Positions 24,086-32,244 of a DNA stretch of 42,008 nt are shown in pieces. The position numbers and the translations under genes were made by a program. The notes below the pieces were generated by a model. That model saw nothing but the letters and a program-made list of their open reading frames with translations, did no database searches and was not told where the DNA came from. The stretch's first letter is position 1. Every line of letters starts with the position of its first letter. The stretch comes from an uncultured Lachnospiraceae bacterium (lineage in GTDB: Bacteria > Bacillota > Clostridia > Lachnospirales > Lachnospiraceae), in NCBI GenBank assembly GCA_902772635.1, contig CACYBK010000103.1, positions 1 to 42,008 of the forward strand, written 5' to 3'.

Positions 24086-25086
24086 AGGAGGCAGGGGACG
24101 GTTCTCTCCTCGATCTCTCAGTCAGCCTCAATCCTCTCGGAATGCCAGAGGGACTTAAGGATATACTCATTTCTTCTGTCTCATGCGCAAGCAACTACCC
24201 GGAACCCGGAAATAGAACCCTTTCCATGATGGCGGGAGAGGTCTTTGGTATTTCTCCGGCGGAAATTGTATTTGGGAACGGGGCGTCTGAGCTCATTATG
24301 GCTCTTTCCAGATTATTTCTACGGAAAAAAGCGCTTCTTGTAGTGCCGTGTTTTACTGGCTATATCTATGCCTTAAAGAATGTGTGCCCGGATCGTGAGA
24401 TAGTCTATTACAATCTGAATGAGGAAAATGATTTTCGTCTAGATCCGGGTATAGTTGGGGCGATAGAAAGGGAGCGCCCGGATATCATTTTTCTTACAAA
24501 TCCCAATAACCCAAATGGCGCATTGATAGAAAAAAGCCTGCTTTCAGAAATTGTATCGATATGCGAAAAAGCAGGCACTCATCTTGTGATCGACGAATGT
24601 TTCCTTCCGTTTACGGGGAGGGATGAGAGCGATTCATATCTTACCAGGCTTTCCGGGAAAAAGAATCTTACAGTGCTTCGGGCCTTTACAAAGACTTTTT
24701 CGATCCCGGGTGTCAGGATCGGGTATTGCGCTACTGATGAGAAGACGGCTGAGCTTCTGCAAAGCAATCTTCCCGAATGGAATATGTCTGTGATCGCCCA
24801 GGAGGCAGGCAGATATTGTCTGAAAAACCTTTCCTACGAGACCGAAGCAAACTCTCTCATCAAAGAAGAAAGGGCTTATCTTTCAAACAGCCTTCAAGAT
24901 CTTGGCTTCACGGTCTTCCCCTCCGATTGCAATTTCTTGCTCTTCAAAAAAGGAGACAGAGAACCGTCCCCTGTCTCCATTCTGATAAGGGACTGCTCAA
25001 ACATCCCCGGGCTTTCAAAGGGATATTACAGGATCGGGATCAAAAAGCATGAGGATAATGAAAGATTCATCAAGGCGCTAAGATAA
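24043..25086 (+). CDS. cobD: L-threonine-O-3-phosphate decarboxylase
   Basis: 347 residues, a class I/II fold PLP aminotransferase-like enzyme that makes (R)-1-amino-2-propanol phosphate for the CbiB reaction. The N-terminal HGGNIYDV and LSVSLNPLGMPEGL, followed by ASNYPEPGNRTL, distinguish it from HisC. The PLP lysine is probably Lys217 in FTKTFSIPGVRIGY; the Asn-Pro region TNPNNPNGALI and VIDECFLPF are intact. The end SNIPGLSKGYYRIGI is typical. Oddity: short stretches near residues 17-22 (GDGS) and 306-312 (GDREPSP) are encoded by two copies of one repeat in opposite orientation. Last gene of the compact run. Confidence 0.93.
   Translation: MLSFVHGGNIYDVVKEAGDGSLLDLSVSLNPLGMPEGLKDILISSVSCASNYPEPGNRTLSMMAGEVFGISPAEIVFGNGASELIMALSRLFLRKKALLVVPCFTGYIYALKNVCPDREIVYYNLNEENDFRLDPGIVGAIERERPDIIFLTNPNNPNGALIEKSLLSEIVSICEKAGTHLVIDECFLPFTGRDESDSYLTRLSGKKNLTVLRAFTKTFSIPGVRIGYCATDEKTAELLQSNLPEWNMSVIAQEAGRYCLKNLSYETEANSLIKEERAYLSNSLQDLGFTVFPSDCNFLLFKKGDREPSPVSILIRDCSNIPGLSKGYYRIGIKKHEDNERFIKALR
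24092..24107 (+). repeat. Repeat copy A inside cobD (16 bp)
   Basis: CAGGGGACGGTTCTCT is the exact reverse complement of positions 24958-24973. It is followed by CCT, so the AGGAG of copy B is partly matched too. It lies in frame in the cobD coding region. Confidence 0.75.
24951..24978 (-). repeat. Repeat copy B inside cobD, with its own palindromic ends
   Basis: AGAGAACCGTCCCCTG (24958-24973) is the exact inverse of copy A. It sits within a small palindrome with arms GGAGACAG and CTGTCTCC. The leading AAAAGGAGACAGAG (24948-24961) recurs exactly at 27408-27421 before mtnA. This suggests a dispersed repeat family. Confidence 0.75.
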
Positions 25087-25183
25087 AAGGCGTCCCCGTG
25101 TCAACCTTGACTCCGTTTACGTGGGCGATTAAAATTGTCTGTGCTGCAGCTTAGCTAATTATTCTACAGAATAGGAGGTCAAT

Positions 25184-27184
25184 ATGTCGCTTCGAAAAAA
25201 GCTTGTCTTAATGGCTATCGTATCTGTCATTGCCGGTGCTCTTGCACTGTCTATTTTCAGCTATTTCAGTGCTTCCCGGATCATGGAGAATGAAGTTAAT
25301 GAAAAGTATTCAATTTCCGCCGGGCGATATGCACAGGAACTGGATTCATGGGTGGCTTCTCATGGCGCGATCATAAATACTGTGGCTGCAACCATGGTGA
25401 CGGACGGTGCTCTTGATCTTAAGGATGATGATCTGCATCTCTATCTCGAGAGTGTATACAACAAACTGAACCATGATGAAGTGATGTATGATATTTATTT
25501 TACCAATCCAAGTAATGTCATGATATGCGCATCCGATTATGTCAGTGACGGCAGTGTGGATTTCGTGCATGACAGGGAATGGTATGTTGAAGCGGTCAGA
25601 ACAGGCAAGCTTTTTTATTCCACTCCTTACATGGATTCTGATTCGGGGCTTCCGGTCATCACTATCTCACAGGCAGTTTATACTGACGGCAAGCTCAGAG
25701 GCGTGCTTTGCGAGGATGTCTTTGTCGACACACTGGTTGATGTAATCAGTAATGCGGAGGTTGAGGATAACAGCTACGCTTTCCTTATTGACAATAAAGG
25801 CGGGATGGTGGTTCATCCCAATGAAGTTTATAAATTTGATGATGAACCCTTCGGCGTTATGGATGTGGCGAATGCTCCCTATGGCGAGCTCATGAACAAG
25901 ATCGCATCGGGTGACATGACACCGGTGGAGCTCAGGGACTATGACGGCGCCGTAAGGCTTGTCAATTATTCGGTGATTCCAAGCATGAACTGGTATGTGG
26001 GAGTTGCCACCGACAAAAATGTGATCCGGCAGACGGTCCGGGGCATGCTGCCGGGCTTTGCGATCGGAGCCTTGATAGCCATCGCGATCGGAGTTTTGCT
26101 GGCTGCTATTGCTGGAACCAGGATCCTTCGTAATATTTACAAGCTTGCCAGCACTGTGGCTGAGGGAGACATATCCCGTGATATTGATGTGACAAGCAAT
26201 GATGAGATCGGCAAGCTTTCTTATGATTTTAATGCGATGATGGGACGCCTCAGAGAAGTTGTGATGGGTGTCTCCGGCACCGCGGATGATATCAATCACA
26301 CAAGCGAGGAGCTTAGCAGCCGTCTGAAGGAAGTAAGTGAAGGGGCTGATAGGACTTCCGATATCATGCATTCTGTCAACGCAGCGATGGGACAGCAGCA
26401 GTCGGCAGTGGATGAGGGACTTTCCTCTCTTACAGCCTTCAAGGAAAAGGCGCTTGCTTTTGGAGACAATTTCCAGTCGATGAATGATATTATAAGGGAG
26501 CTTGAGCAGAATACCCGTGACAATGAGGAAACGGTACGCAGGATGCGGGAGAATACTGATATTTCTTCTGATCACGTGGAAGAACTGAGTAAACGAATGC
26601 TGGAGCTTCATCAGAATTCCGAGAATATATCAAATATCGTAACCACCATTACCGCTATAGCCTCCCAGACAAATCTCCTGGCTCTGAACGCTTCCATTGA
26701 GGCTGCCAGGGCGGGAGAGGCCGGCAAGGGCTTCGCTGTTGTGGCAGAGGAGATCCGGAACCTCTCGGAGCAGACGCAAGCTTCCATCGACGGCATTACA
26801 GGCATTACGATCAACCTGCAGGCACAGATGAAGGATATCGCAAGCTTCGTGGAAGAGTTCAACCGCCTCTTCAGTGAGAACCGTGAGGACACCCAGCAGG
26901 CGCAGGCCTTCTTCGATACTCTGTCAACGAGACTGCAGGGCATCTATGATATGACAGGAAATCTGACAAAGGAGCTTGATGAAGTGGTACAGGCTGAATC
27001 CGAGATCGAGGGAGCACTTGAGAATATCAGCACAAACGCGGATTCCTGCATGAAGATGGTGGAAGAAACCAGTACTGTGGCGGATGATCAGATGATGCAG
27101 CTTGGCGAGATCTCGCATGAGACGGAATCCATGCACGATATGGCCGACAACCTTCACCAGCAGGCCAAGGTATTCTCAGTATAA
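25184..27184 (+). CDS. Methyl-accepting chemotaxis protein with extracellular dCache domain
   Basis: 666 residues with the classic transmembrane chemoreceptor layout. TM1 lies at about 8-30; residues 31-285 form a double Cache-type ligand domain ([21 protein letters not shown], split around residue 130-150, and a later [15 protein letters not shown]); TM2 lies at about 286-315; HAMP at about 315-365; and the MCP signalling coiled coil at about 390-660 with its tip [11 protein letters not shown] and [14 protein letters not shown] near 495-530. dCache receptors mostly bind amino acids, organic acids or similar small molecules; the ligand here is unknown. AGGAGG is 6 bases before the ATG. A strong terminator follows at 27195. 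The 97-base gap after cobD holds a degenerate repeat and no clear promoter. Confidence 0.94.
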   Translation: MSLRKKLVLMAIVSVIAGALALSIFSYFSASRIMENEVNEKYSISAGRYAQELDSWVASHGAIINTVAATMVTDGALDLKDDDLHLYLESVYNKLNHDEVMYDIYFTNPSNVMICASDYVSDGSVDFVHDREWYVEAVRTGKLFYSTPYMDSDSGLPVITISQAVYTDGKLRGVLCEDVFVDTLVDVISNAEVEDNSYAFLIDNKGGMVVHPNEVYKFDDEPFGVMDVANAPYGELMNKIASGDMTPVELRDYDGAVRLVNYSVIPSMNWYVGVATDKNVIRQTVRGMLPGFAIGALIAIAIGVLLAAIAGTRILRNIYKLASTVAEGDISRDIDVTSNDEIGKLSYDFNAMMGRLREVVMGVSGTADDINHTSEELSSRLKEVSEGADRTSDIMHSVNAAMGQQQSAVDEGLSSLTAFKEKALAFGDNFQSMNDIIRELEQNTRDNEETVRRMRENTDISSDHVEELSKRMLELHQNSENISNIVTTITAIASQTNLLALNASIEAARAGEAGKGFAVVAEEIRNLSEQTQASIDGITGITINLQAQMKDIASFVEEFNRLFSENREDTQQAQAFFDTLSTRLQGIYDMTGNLTKELDEVVQAESEIEGALENISTNADSCMKMVEETSTVADDQMMQLGEISHETESMHDMADNLHQQAKVFSV

Positions 27185-27194
27185 CTCAGTATCT

Positions 27195-27260
27195 CCGTCC
27201 GGGAATGTCAATGAAAGAGCAGATCGCTCTGAAGCTTGAAGTTCCCGGGCGGTTTTGTTT
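27195..27260 (+). terminator. Intrinsic terminator of the dCache chemoreceptor gene
   Basis: CCGTCCGGGAA (27195-27205) pairs with TTCCCGGGCGG (27242-27252), 11 pairs including one G-U, with a nested AGAGC/GCTCT hairpin in the loop. TTTTGTTTTG follows. A good rho-independent terminator. Confidence 0.8.
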
Positions 27261-27281
27261 TGCATATCAAGGAGATTAGAA

Positions 27282-27353
27282 ATGGACATTGTTTCAATCA
27301 TAGCTGAAGAGAACGGAACGATGGCTGAAATGCTTTCAAAGATCAAGCTTTGA
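27282..27353 (+). CDS. Short ORF of 23 codons upstream of mtnA
   Basis: MDIVSIIAEENG continues to a TGA after 23 residues. An AAGGAG lies 7-8 bases before the ATG, the best ribosome binding site in this gap. It sits between a terminator and the mtnA promoter, so it would need its own promoter or read-through. I do not recognise it. It may be the 5' remnant of a deleted gene, a leader peptide or chance. No conserved motif is visible. Confidence 0.3.
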   Translation: MDIVSIIAEENGTMAEMLSKIKL

Positions 27354-27396
27354 AAGGCATGGCATTTGGAAGTTCTGCTTTTACTTGGTCCTGTTT

Positions 27397-27405
27397 TGGT
27401 ATAAC
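27397..27405 (+). promoter_or_regulatory. Extended -10 promoter for mtnA
   Basis: TGG-TATAAC, an extended -10 element with a close match to TATAAT; no clear -35. Transcription would start near 27412, giving a leader of about 30 bases that contains AGGAG...CTCCT inverted arms (27411-27430) and a separate GAAAGG ribosome binding site before the mtnA ATG. Confidence 0.5.
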
Positions 27406-27443
27406 ATAAAAGGAGACAGAGCTAGCTCCTGAAAGGAAAAAAG

Positions 27444-28475
27444 ATGAAGGTCTTGAATGAAATAGATACAGTTGCTTTCGCCCCCGGTAACGAGGCGGTC
27501 AGGATCATAGACCAGACCCTCCTGCCGGGTGAGGTCAAAGTGATCGATGTCGCTGATAGAGAAGAATTATATGATGCAATAAAGAAGCTTCGTGTGCGTG
27601 GAGCCCCTGCTATCGGAGTCTTTGCGGCGATGGCGCTATCTGTTCTCTCCCGCTCCATCGAAGAAAAAGACAAAAAAGAGTTCCTTGAAAAGCTTCAGGC
27701 GGAAGCTGACTTTTTGAATAGCTCACGTCCAACGGCCGTGAACCTTTCCTGGGCGCTGAAGGAAATGATGAGTTGCGCCCGGACACAAGGATCAGAAGAT
27801 GTCCCTGCCATCGTTGAAAAGCTTTATGATCGCGCTGTAAAAATAAGGGATGATGAGGAAACAATCGAAAAGAAGATTGGGGAATTTGGAGCTCCCCTCA
27901 TAAAAGAAAACTTCGGTGTCCTCACGCACTGCAACGCCGGGCGTCTTGCCTGCCTCAAATACGGAACGGCAACAGCGCCGATGTACATAGCGCACGAAAA
28001 GGGGATTAATTTCAGAGCCTACTGCGATGAGACAAGACCGCTCCTTCAGGGCGCGAGGCTTACGGCGCTTGAGCTTTCGGCATCCGGGATCGATACGACA
28101 CTTAATTGCGACAATATGAGCGCTTCACTTATGAGAGCGGGAAAGATAGATATTGTCTTTGTCGGGGCAGACCGGATCGCGGCTAATTACGATACCGCAA
28201 ACAAGATTGGGACATCGCTTCTGGCACTTGCGGCAAAGCATTATAATATTCCATTTTTTGTCTGCGCTCCTACATCAACTATTGACAAGAGCATAAAGAC
28301 AGGCGCCGACATCCCGATCGAAGAAAGGGAACCAGGTGAAGTCACCGAAATGTGGTATGAAAAGCGGATGGCGCCAAATGATATCAAGGTTTACAATCCC
28401 GCCTTTGATGTGACGGACCACAGTCTGATCACCGGTATTATCACTGAAAACGGAATACATTATCTGAAAGGATGA
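27444..28475 (+). CDS. mtnA: S-methyl-5-thioribose-1-phosphate isomerase
   Basis: 343 residues, the normal MtnA length. It isomerises 5-methylthioribose 1-phosphate to the ribulose form in methionine salvage. Seen: LRVRGAPAIGVFAAMAL near 49-65, the SRPTAVNLSWAL segment, catalytic Cys163 in THCNAGRLA, catalytic Asp243 in FVGADRIAANYDTANKIGT, and the late PFFVCAPTSTID. These separate MtnA from eIF2B-like relatives. The GAAAGGAAAA ribosome binding site precedes the ATG. It is followed after one base by mrp. The other methionine-salvage genes are not in the window. MtnA of some bacteria also serves in 5'-deoxyadenosine disposal, which arises from radical SAM and adenosylcobalamin chemistry. Confidence 0.95.
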   Translation: MKVLNEIDTVAFAPGNEAVRIIDQTLLPGEVKVIDVADREELYDAIKKLRVRGAPAIGVFAAMALSVLSRSIEEKDKKEFLEKLQAEADFLNSSRPTAVNLSWALKEMMSCARTQGSEDVPAIVEKLYDRAVKIRDDEETIEKKIGEFGAPLIKENFGVLTHCNAGRLACLKYGTATAPMYIAHEKGINFRAYCDETRPLLQGARLTALELSASGIDTTLNCDNMSASLMRAGKIDIVFVGADRIAANYDTANKIGTSLLALAAKHYNIPFFVCAPTSTIDKSIKTGADIPIEEREPGEVTEMWYEKRMAPNDIKVYNPAFDVTDHSLITGIITENGIHYLKG

Positions 28476-28476
28476 A

Positions 28477-29340
28477 ATGATGACAGAAGAAGAAAGACTC
28501 GGGAAGGAAGCGGCAGAGAGGGTTCTCGCGCGCTCCGGAAAGAAGAAAGAGGAAGTTGAAAAGGAAGAGAATGAGAAGCAGCAGTCCTTTCTCGTGGAAG
28601 GAAACAAGGGTTCCCACATCAAGCATGTGATCGCCGTCATGAGCGGAAAGGGCGGCGTCGGAAAATCCTATGTTACCGCGTCTCTTGCAAATTGCCTCAA
28701 AAACAAGGGCTTTAAGGTCGGGATCCTCGATGCCGATATCACCGGTCCTTCCATTCCAAAGCTTTTTGGCGTAAAAGGCCCTGCCTACGCGGTTGAAGAA
28801 GGAAGCTATCCCGTGGAATCAAAGGGCGGGATAAAGATAATGTCGATAAATCTCATTCTTCCCGACGAGGAAACTCCGGTGATCTGGAGAGGCCCCGTGA
28901 TCGCAGGTGCAGTGAAGCAGTTCTGGACAGATGTGATCTGGGGAGAGCTTGATTATCTTTTGATCGACATGCCTCCGGGAACCGGGGATGTGCCGCTCAC
29001 TGTTTTCCAGTCCTTCCCCGTTGAAGGGATAGTCCTTGTGACATCGCCCCAGCAGCTTGTTTCAATGATCGTAAACAAGGCCCGGAATATGGCTTCGATG
29101 ATGGGCATCAGGATAATCGGGATTATCGAGAATATGAGTTATTTTGAATGTAAAAAATGCGGCGAGCGCCATGAGATATTCGGAAAGTCGGATCTTGATG
29201 CAGTTTCAGGTGCTGCAGGGATACCTGTACTTGCAAAGCTTCCGATAGATCCGTCTGTAGCTGAGTTCTGTGACAAGGGCGATGTTGAAGCTCTGTCGGA
29301 CGATGAATTTGAAAAGGCGGTCGGAGCCATTATTTTATAA
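28477..29340 (+). CDS. Mrp/NBP35-family iron-sulfur cluster carrier ATPase
   Basis: 287 residues. A charged N-terminal extension of about 45 residues replaces the usual DUF59 domain. The deviant Walker A motif MSGKGGVGKS starts at Met55; LDADITGPSIPKLFG and LIDMPPGTGDV follow. The C-terminal Cys225-x-x-Cys228 (ECKKCG) is the cluster-binding pair that dimers share. Proteins of this class (ApbC, Mrp) carry and deliver [4Fe-4S] clusters. It begins one base after mtnA, probably cotranscribed. A weakly supported alternative start is the next ATG three bases on. Confidence 0.92.
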   Translation: MMTEEERLGKEAAERVLARSGKKKEEVEKEENEKQQSFLVEGNKGSHIKHVIAVMSGKGGVGKSYVTASLANCLKNKGFKVGILDADITGPSIPKLFGVKGPAYAVEEGSYPVESKGGIKIMSINLILPDEETPVIWRGPVIAGAVKQFWTDVIWGELDYLLIDMPPGTGDVPLTVFQSFPVEGIVLVTSPQQLVSMIVNKARNMASMMGIRIIGIIENMSYFECKKCGERHEIFGKSDLDAVSGAAGIPVLAKLPIDPSVAEFCDKGDVEALSDDEFEKAVGAIIL

Positions 29341-29389
29341 AGCATAATTATCCAAAAATAATTGTTGTAATCGACAGGAGGATATTATT

Positions 29390-31729
29390 ATGGGAAAAAC
29401 CAAAAAAGTTACTGCCATTATCCTTTCGGCCGTGATGGCCCTGACCCTTTCCTCCTGTGCCGGAAAGACAAATGAAAACAGCAGCAGCTCAAAGGCTTCC
29501 GAAAGCAGCGCAGCCCCCGCCTCAATGATGGGAAATCTTGTGGCATATGGGCCTGCCCTCCTTGCAGATGTTGAAAAAGCTTCGGGCGGAGAGGATATAA
29601 AGCCACTTCAGAACGGGGATGAGATCATCAATATCCAGTTTGACTCAAGCTCCGGGGAAAAGGGCGGCTTTTCGGAATATACCAAGGGAGGAAGTTTGAA
29701 TCTCAAGGTCTCCGGCGGTGAGCTCGTATGCGAGATCAAAAATATCGGTGTTGTTGATTACGCCGATCAGGCCTACAGGGACGGCTTTGCGCTCTCAATG
29801 GGCTGCGTTTATACCTACTCATTCGACATAAGGTGCGATATCCCGAGGAAGGTGGAATACCGCCTTCAGAAGAACGGCGGGGACTATCACGCCTATGTTG
29901 GGGAATATATAGATGTGACGCCCGAGGTCCTTCATTTCTCAAAGGATTTTGAGATGAAGGAGGACTCCGATCCCGCGCCGCGCCTGGTCTTCAATATGGG
30001 ACGCATAGAAGGGATGGATCCTGACACCCCTGCTCATAATATTTATATCGATAATATCAAACTTGTTGTAAAGGACGCTTCAAACGCACAGGTCGTAAAT
30101 GCTTTGCCCGATTATGTGAAGGTGAATATCAACCAGCTTGGATATAAACCAAAGGCCAAGAAGACTGTATTTGTTGAGAGAGCGCCCGAGGCATCATTAT
30201 TCTATGTCTGCGACGCCGAAAAAAAGACAGTGGTCTTTGAGGGAAAGCTTGATGAAGGCATGTATTCGGACGGGGCCGGACAGATCATCAAGAGGGGCGA
30301 TTTTTCAGCGTTTGAGACGCCCGGGAAATATTATATCTATGTGGACGGCTTTGGAAGTTCCTTCCCCTTTGAGATTGGGGAAAAGCTTTACGACAAGGCG
30401 CTCCGGGACTCGATTTTGATGCTCTATTCACAGCGCTGCGGGACAGCCGTTACCTTTGGGGGAAATAATGAATTTTCCCATGCGCCCTGCCATACTTCTC
30501 CCGCTACGATCTACGGTACCGATCAGACAAAGGAAGTGAACGGCGGCTGGCATGATGCCGGAGATTATGGAAAATACACGGTTCCCGGGGCAAAGGCGGC
30601 ATATGACCTTCTGCTTACATACGAGGACACGGCCTATGACGCGGATGACCTTGGCATCCCGGAGAGCGGGAACAAGATTCCTGACATACTTGACGAGGCG
30701 CGTTATGAGCTTGACTTTTTGCTCAAGATGCAGGATGAGGCATCGGGCGGAGTCTACCACAAGGTGACTACTGCTTTATTTCCCGATACAAGCGTTGACG
30801 CGGCAGCGGATACTGCGCCCCTCATCCTTTCCCCCATATCCGATACGGCTACAGGGACATTCTCGGCGGTAATGGCGCACGCCTCAATCGTCTACAAAGA
30901 TATTGACGCTGCTTTTTCAGAGAGGTGCCTTTCAGCCGCGAAGAAGGCTTATGATTATCTTCTTACTCATCCCGCCAATACCGTAGGATTCAAGAATCCC
31001 GAAGGGATAGAGACGGGAGAGTATCCGGATTCTGTATCAAAGGATGAGAGGTACTGGGCGGCTGCCGAGCTCTTCCTTTCGGTTCCCTCCGGGGAAGCCG
31101 GGAATTACTGCGCCGCTGTGCTTGAAGCGGTTTCCGATGAAAAGATAAATAAAGGCCTTGGCTGGGCCGCGGTCGGGACTTATGCGGATTATGTTCTCGC
31201 AAAGGCAAAGGATGTGCGTGACCGGGATGTTTCAGGGATAAATGACAAGGCGCTTTCAAATCTTTCTGAAAACGCGAAAACCTTGTCCGAGAGGGCAGCG
31301 AAGGAGCCTTATTTCACAACGCTTTCAAAGAACTTCCCGTGGGGCTCCAATATGACTATCGCAAACAATGCAATGGCGCTCTTCATGTATTCAAAGGTTT
31401 CGGGAGAGGACGAACCGAAAGAACTTGCGATCAAACAGACAGATTATCTTCTCGGGGCAAACTGCCTTGGATATTGCTATATCACCGGAGAGGGCACCTT
31501 CTCACCGAAGGATCCGCACCACAGGCCGTCAGAGGCAGCAGGCCATGCAGTGCCGGGGATGCTCGTCGGCGGACCCAACTCGAACCTCGATGACTCCTAT
31601 GCAAAGACCATACTCTTTGGGCTTTCTCCGATGAAATGTTACGCGGACAATGCCCAGAGCTATTCCACAAATGAGGTGACGATATACTGGAACTCCCCGC
31701 TGATATATATACTAGCTTCTGATAAATAA
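29390..31729 (+). CDS. Lipoprotein GH9 endoglucanase with N-terminal carbohydrate-binding module
   Basis: 779 residues. Signal with Cys23 (LSSC) followed by a Ser/Lys-rich linker, so it is membrane anchored on the outer face. Residues about 75-230 look like a CBM4/9-type beta-sandwich. Residues about 238-330 are the CelD_N Ig-like domain (VNINQLGYKPKAKKTVFVE). Residues about 338-775 are the GH9 (alpha/alpha)6 barrel: GGWHDAGDYGKYT with Asp389 and Asp392 (nucleophile-water base), the substrate-site HHRPSEAAGHAVPGML, and the acid Glu762 in STNEVTIYWNSPL. All catalytic residues are intact. Activity would be on beta-1,4-glucans such as cellulose. AGGAGG lies before the ATG. It starts its own unit after mrp. 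Confidence 0.95.
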   Translation: MGKTKKVTAIILSAVMALTLSSCAGKTNENSSSSKASESSAAPASMMGNLVAYGPALLADVEKASGGEDIKPLQNGDEIINIQFDSSSGEKGGFSEYTKGGSLNLKVSGGELVCEIKNIGVVDYADQAYRDGFALSMGCVYTYSFDIRCDIPRKVEYRLQKNGGDYHAYVGEYIDVTPEVLHFSKDFEMKEDSDPAPRLVFNMGRIEGMDPDTPAHNIYIDNIKLVVKDASNAQVVNALPDYVKVNINQLGYKPKAKKTVFVERAPEASLFYVCDAEKKTVVFEGKLDEGMYSDGAGQIIKRGDFSAFETPGKYYIYVDGFGSSFPFEIGEKLYDKALRDSILMLYSQRCGTAVTFGGNNEFSHAPCHTSPATIYGTDQTKEVNGGWHDAGDYGKYTVPGAKAAYDLLLTYEDTAYDADDLGIPESGNKIPDILDEARYELDFLLKMQDEASGGVYHKVTTALFPDTSVDAAADTAPLILSPISDTATGTFSAVMAHASIVYKDIDAAFSERCLSAAKKAYDYLLTHPANTVGFKNPEGIETGEYPDSVSKDERYWAAAELFLSVPSGEAGNYCAAVLEAVSDEKINKGLGWAAVGTYADYVLAKAKDVRDRDVSGINDKALSNLSENAKTLSERAAKEPYFTTLSKNFPWGSNMTIANNAMALFMYSKVSGEDEPKELAIKQTDYLLGANCLGYCYITGEGTFSPKDPHHRPSEAAGHAVPGMLVGGPNSNLDDSYAKTILFGLSPMKCYADNAQSYSTNEVTIYWNSPLIYILASDK

Positions 31730-31732
31730 TGA

Positions 31733-31820
31733 GCATAGCTGTTTCGCATACGAGTGACGCCTGATTGAAAAATGAATTGCTGCACATCATTCCGGAACGA
31801 GTCCTAAGAAACAGCTATGC
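31733..31820. repeat. 13-bp perfect inverted repeat with 62-base loop after the GH9 gene
   Basis: GCATAGCTGTTTC (31733-31745) and GAAACAGCTATGC (31808-31820) are exact inverted arms 3 bases after the stop codon. No U-run follows directly. It may stabilise the 3' end of the cellulase mRNA or be a remnant of a small mobile element. Confidence 0.6.
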
Positions 31821-31850
31821 GAAGCACATTTATAAAAAATTTATAAAGGT

Positions 31851-31895
31851 AAAGGGCACTTTTTAAAACTTTTATTAAATCGTGTCCTTTTTTCT
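31851..31895 (+). terminator. Probable intrinsic terminator downstream of the GH9 gene
   Basis: AAAGGGCAC (31851-31859) pairs with GTGTCCTTT (31882-31890), nine pairs with one G-U, loop of 22 A/T-rich bases, then TTTTC. The long loop makes it moderate in strength. Confidence 0.5.
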
Positions 31896-31923
31896 TGCTT
31901 TTTTTTCAAAAGGCTGATATATT
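31895..31923 (+). promoter_or_regulatory. Promoter of the Tad-like operon
   Basis: TTGCTT at 31895-31900, a 17-base spacer and TGA-TATATT with the TGn extension (-10 at 31918-31923). The start would be near 31930, giving a leader of about 75 bases with a small GCAGA/TCTGC hairpin before the AGGAGG site at 31990-31995. Confidence 0.6.
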
Positions 31924-32003
31924 CCCTCCTACACTTTTCATGAAAGGTCATTTCTTTTTGGCAGATCTTTTGTTCTGCATCTTTTAGTCAGGAGGTGGGG
32001 GTT

Positions 32004-32243
32004 ATGCAGGACATCTTAAAGGAATACGGACCGGCGATAATCACGGTCGTATCCATCGTCGCCCTGATCGGGCTCATTTCATTTTTGATCGGAACAGATG
32101 CGGGATCTGTAGTAGGGCAGGCTTTTTCCGAGCTTATCTCGGGCTTCTTCAGAAGCGCTGAATCTGCAGGCGGGATCAACGGGAGCGCTGCGGCAGGCGG
32201 TGTGACGAGCGCTGTTGAAAATATTATTTCTGCAGGAGGTTGA
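32004..32243 (+). CDS. Small single-helix membrane protein of the Tad-like operon
   Basis: 79 residues, MQDILKEYGPAIITVVSIVA at the start. One hydrophobic helix spans about residues 10-30; the rest is Gly/Ala/Ser-rich (about 50-79), as in pilin-like or matrix-embedded peptides. No prepilin cleavage site of the G|F-x-x-x-E type is visible. The ATG at 32004 is preferred over a GTG at 31995, which lies inside the AGGAGG ribosome binding site. The helix motif (Glu-Tyr-Gly-x-Ala-Ile) recurs in the fifth gene of the operon. I infer a fibre subunit or assembly partner; function is unproven. Confidence 0.7.
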   Translation: MQDILKEYGPAIITVVSIVALIGLISFLIGTDAGSVVGQAFSELISGFFRSAESAGGINGSAAAGGVTSAVENIISAGG

Positions 32244-32244
32244 T

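Noticed and set aside
25087-25183. A flagellar sigma-28 type promoter before the dCache chemoreceptor; the first chemoreceptor was also checked.
   Set aside because: No TAAA-N15-CCGATAT-like pair was found in either upstream region.
25667-26611. A 314-codon open frame on the minus strand.
   Set aside because: It is the complement of the chemoreceptor coiled coil and Cache domain and has no recognisable domain.
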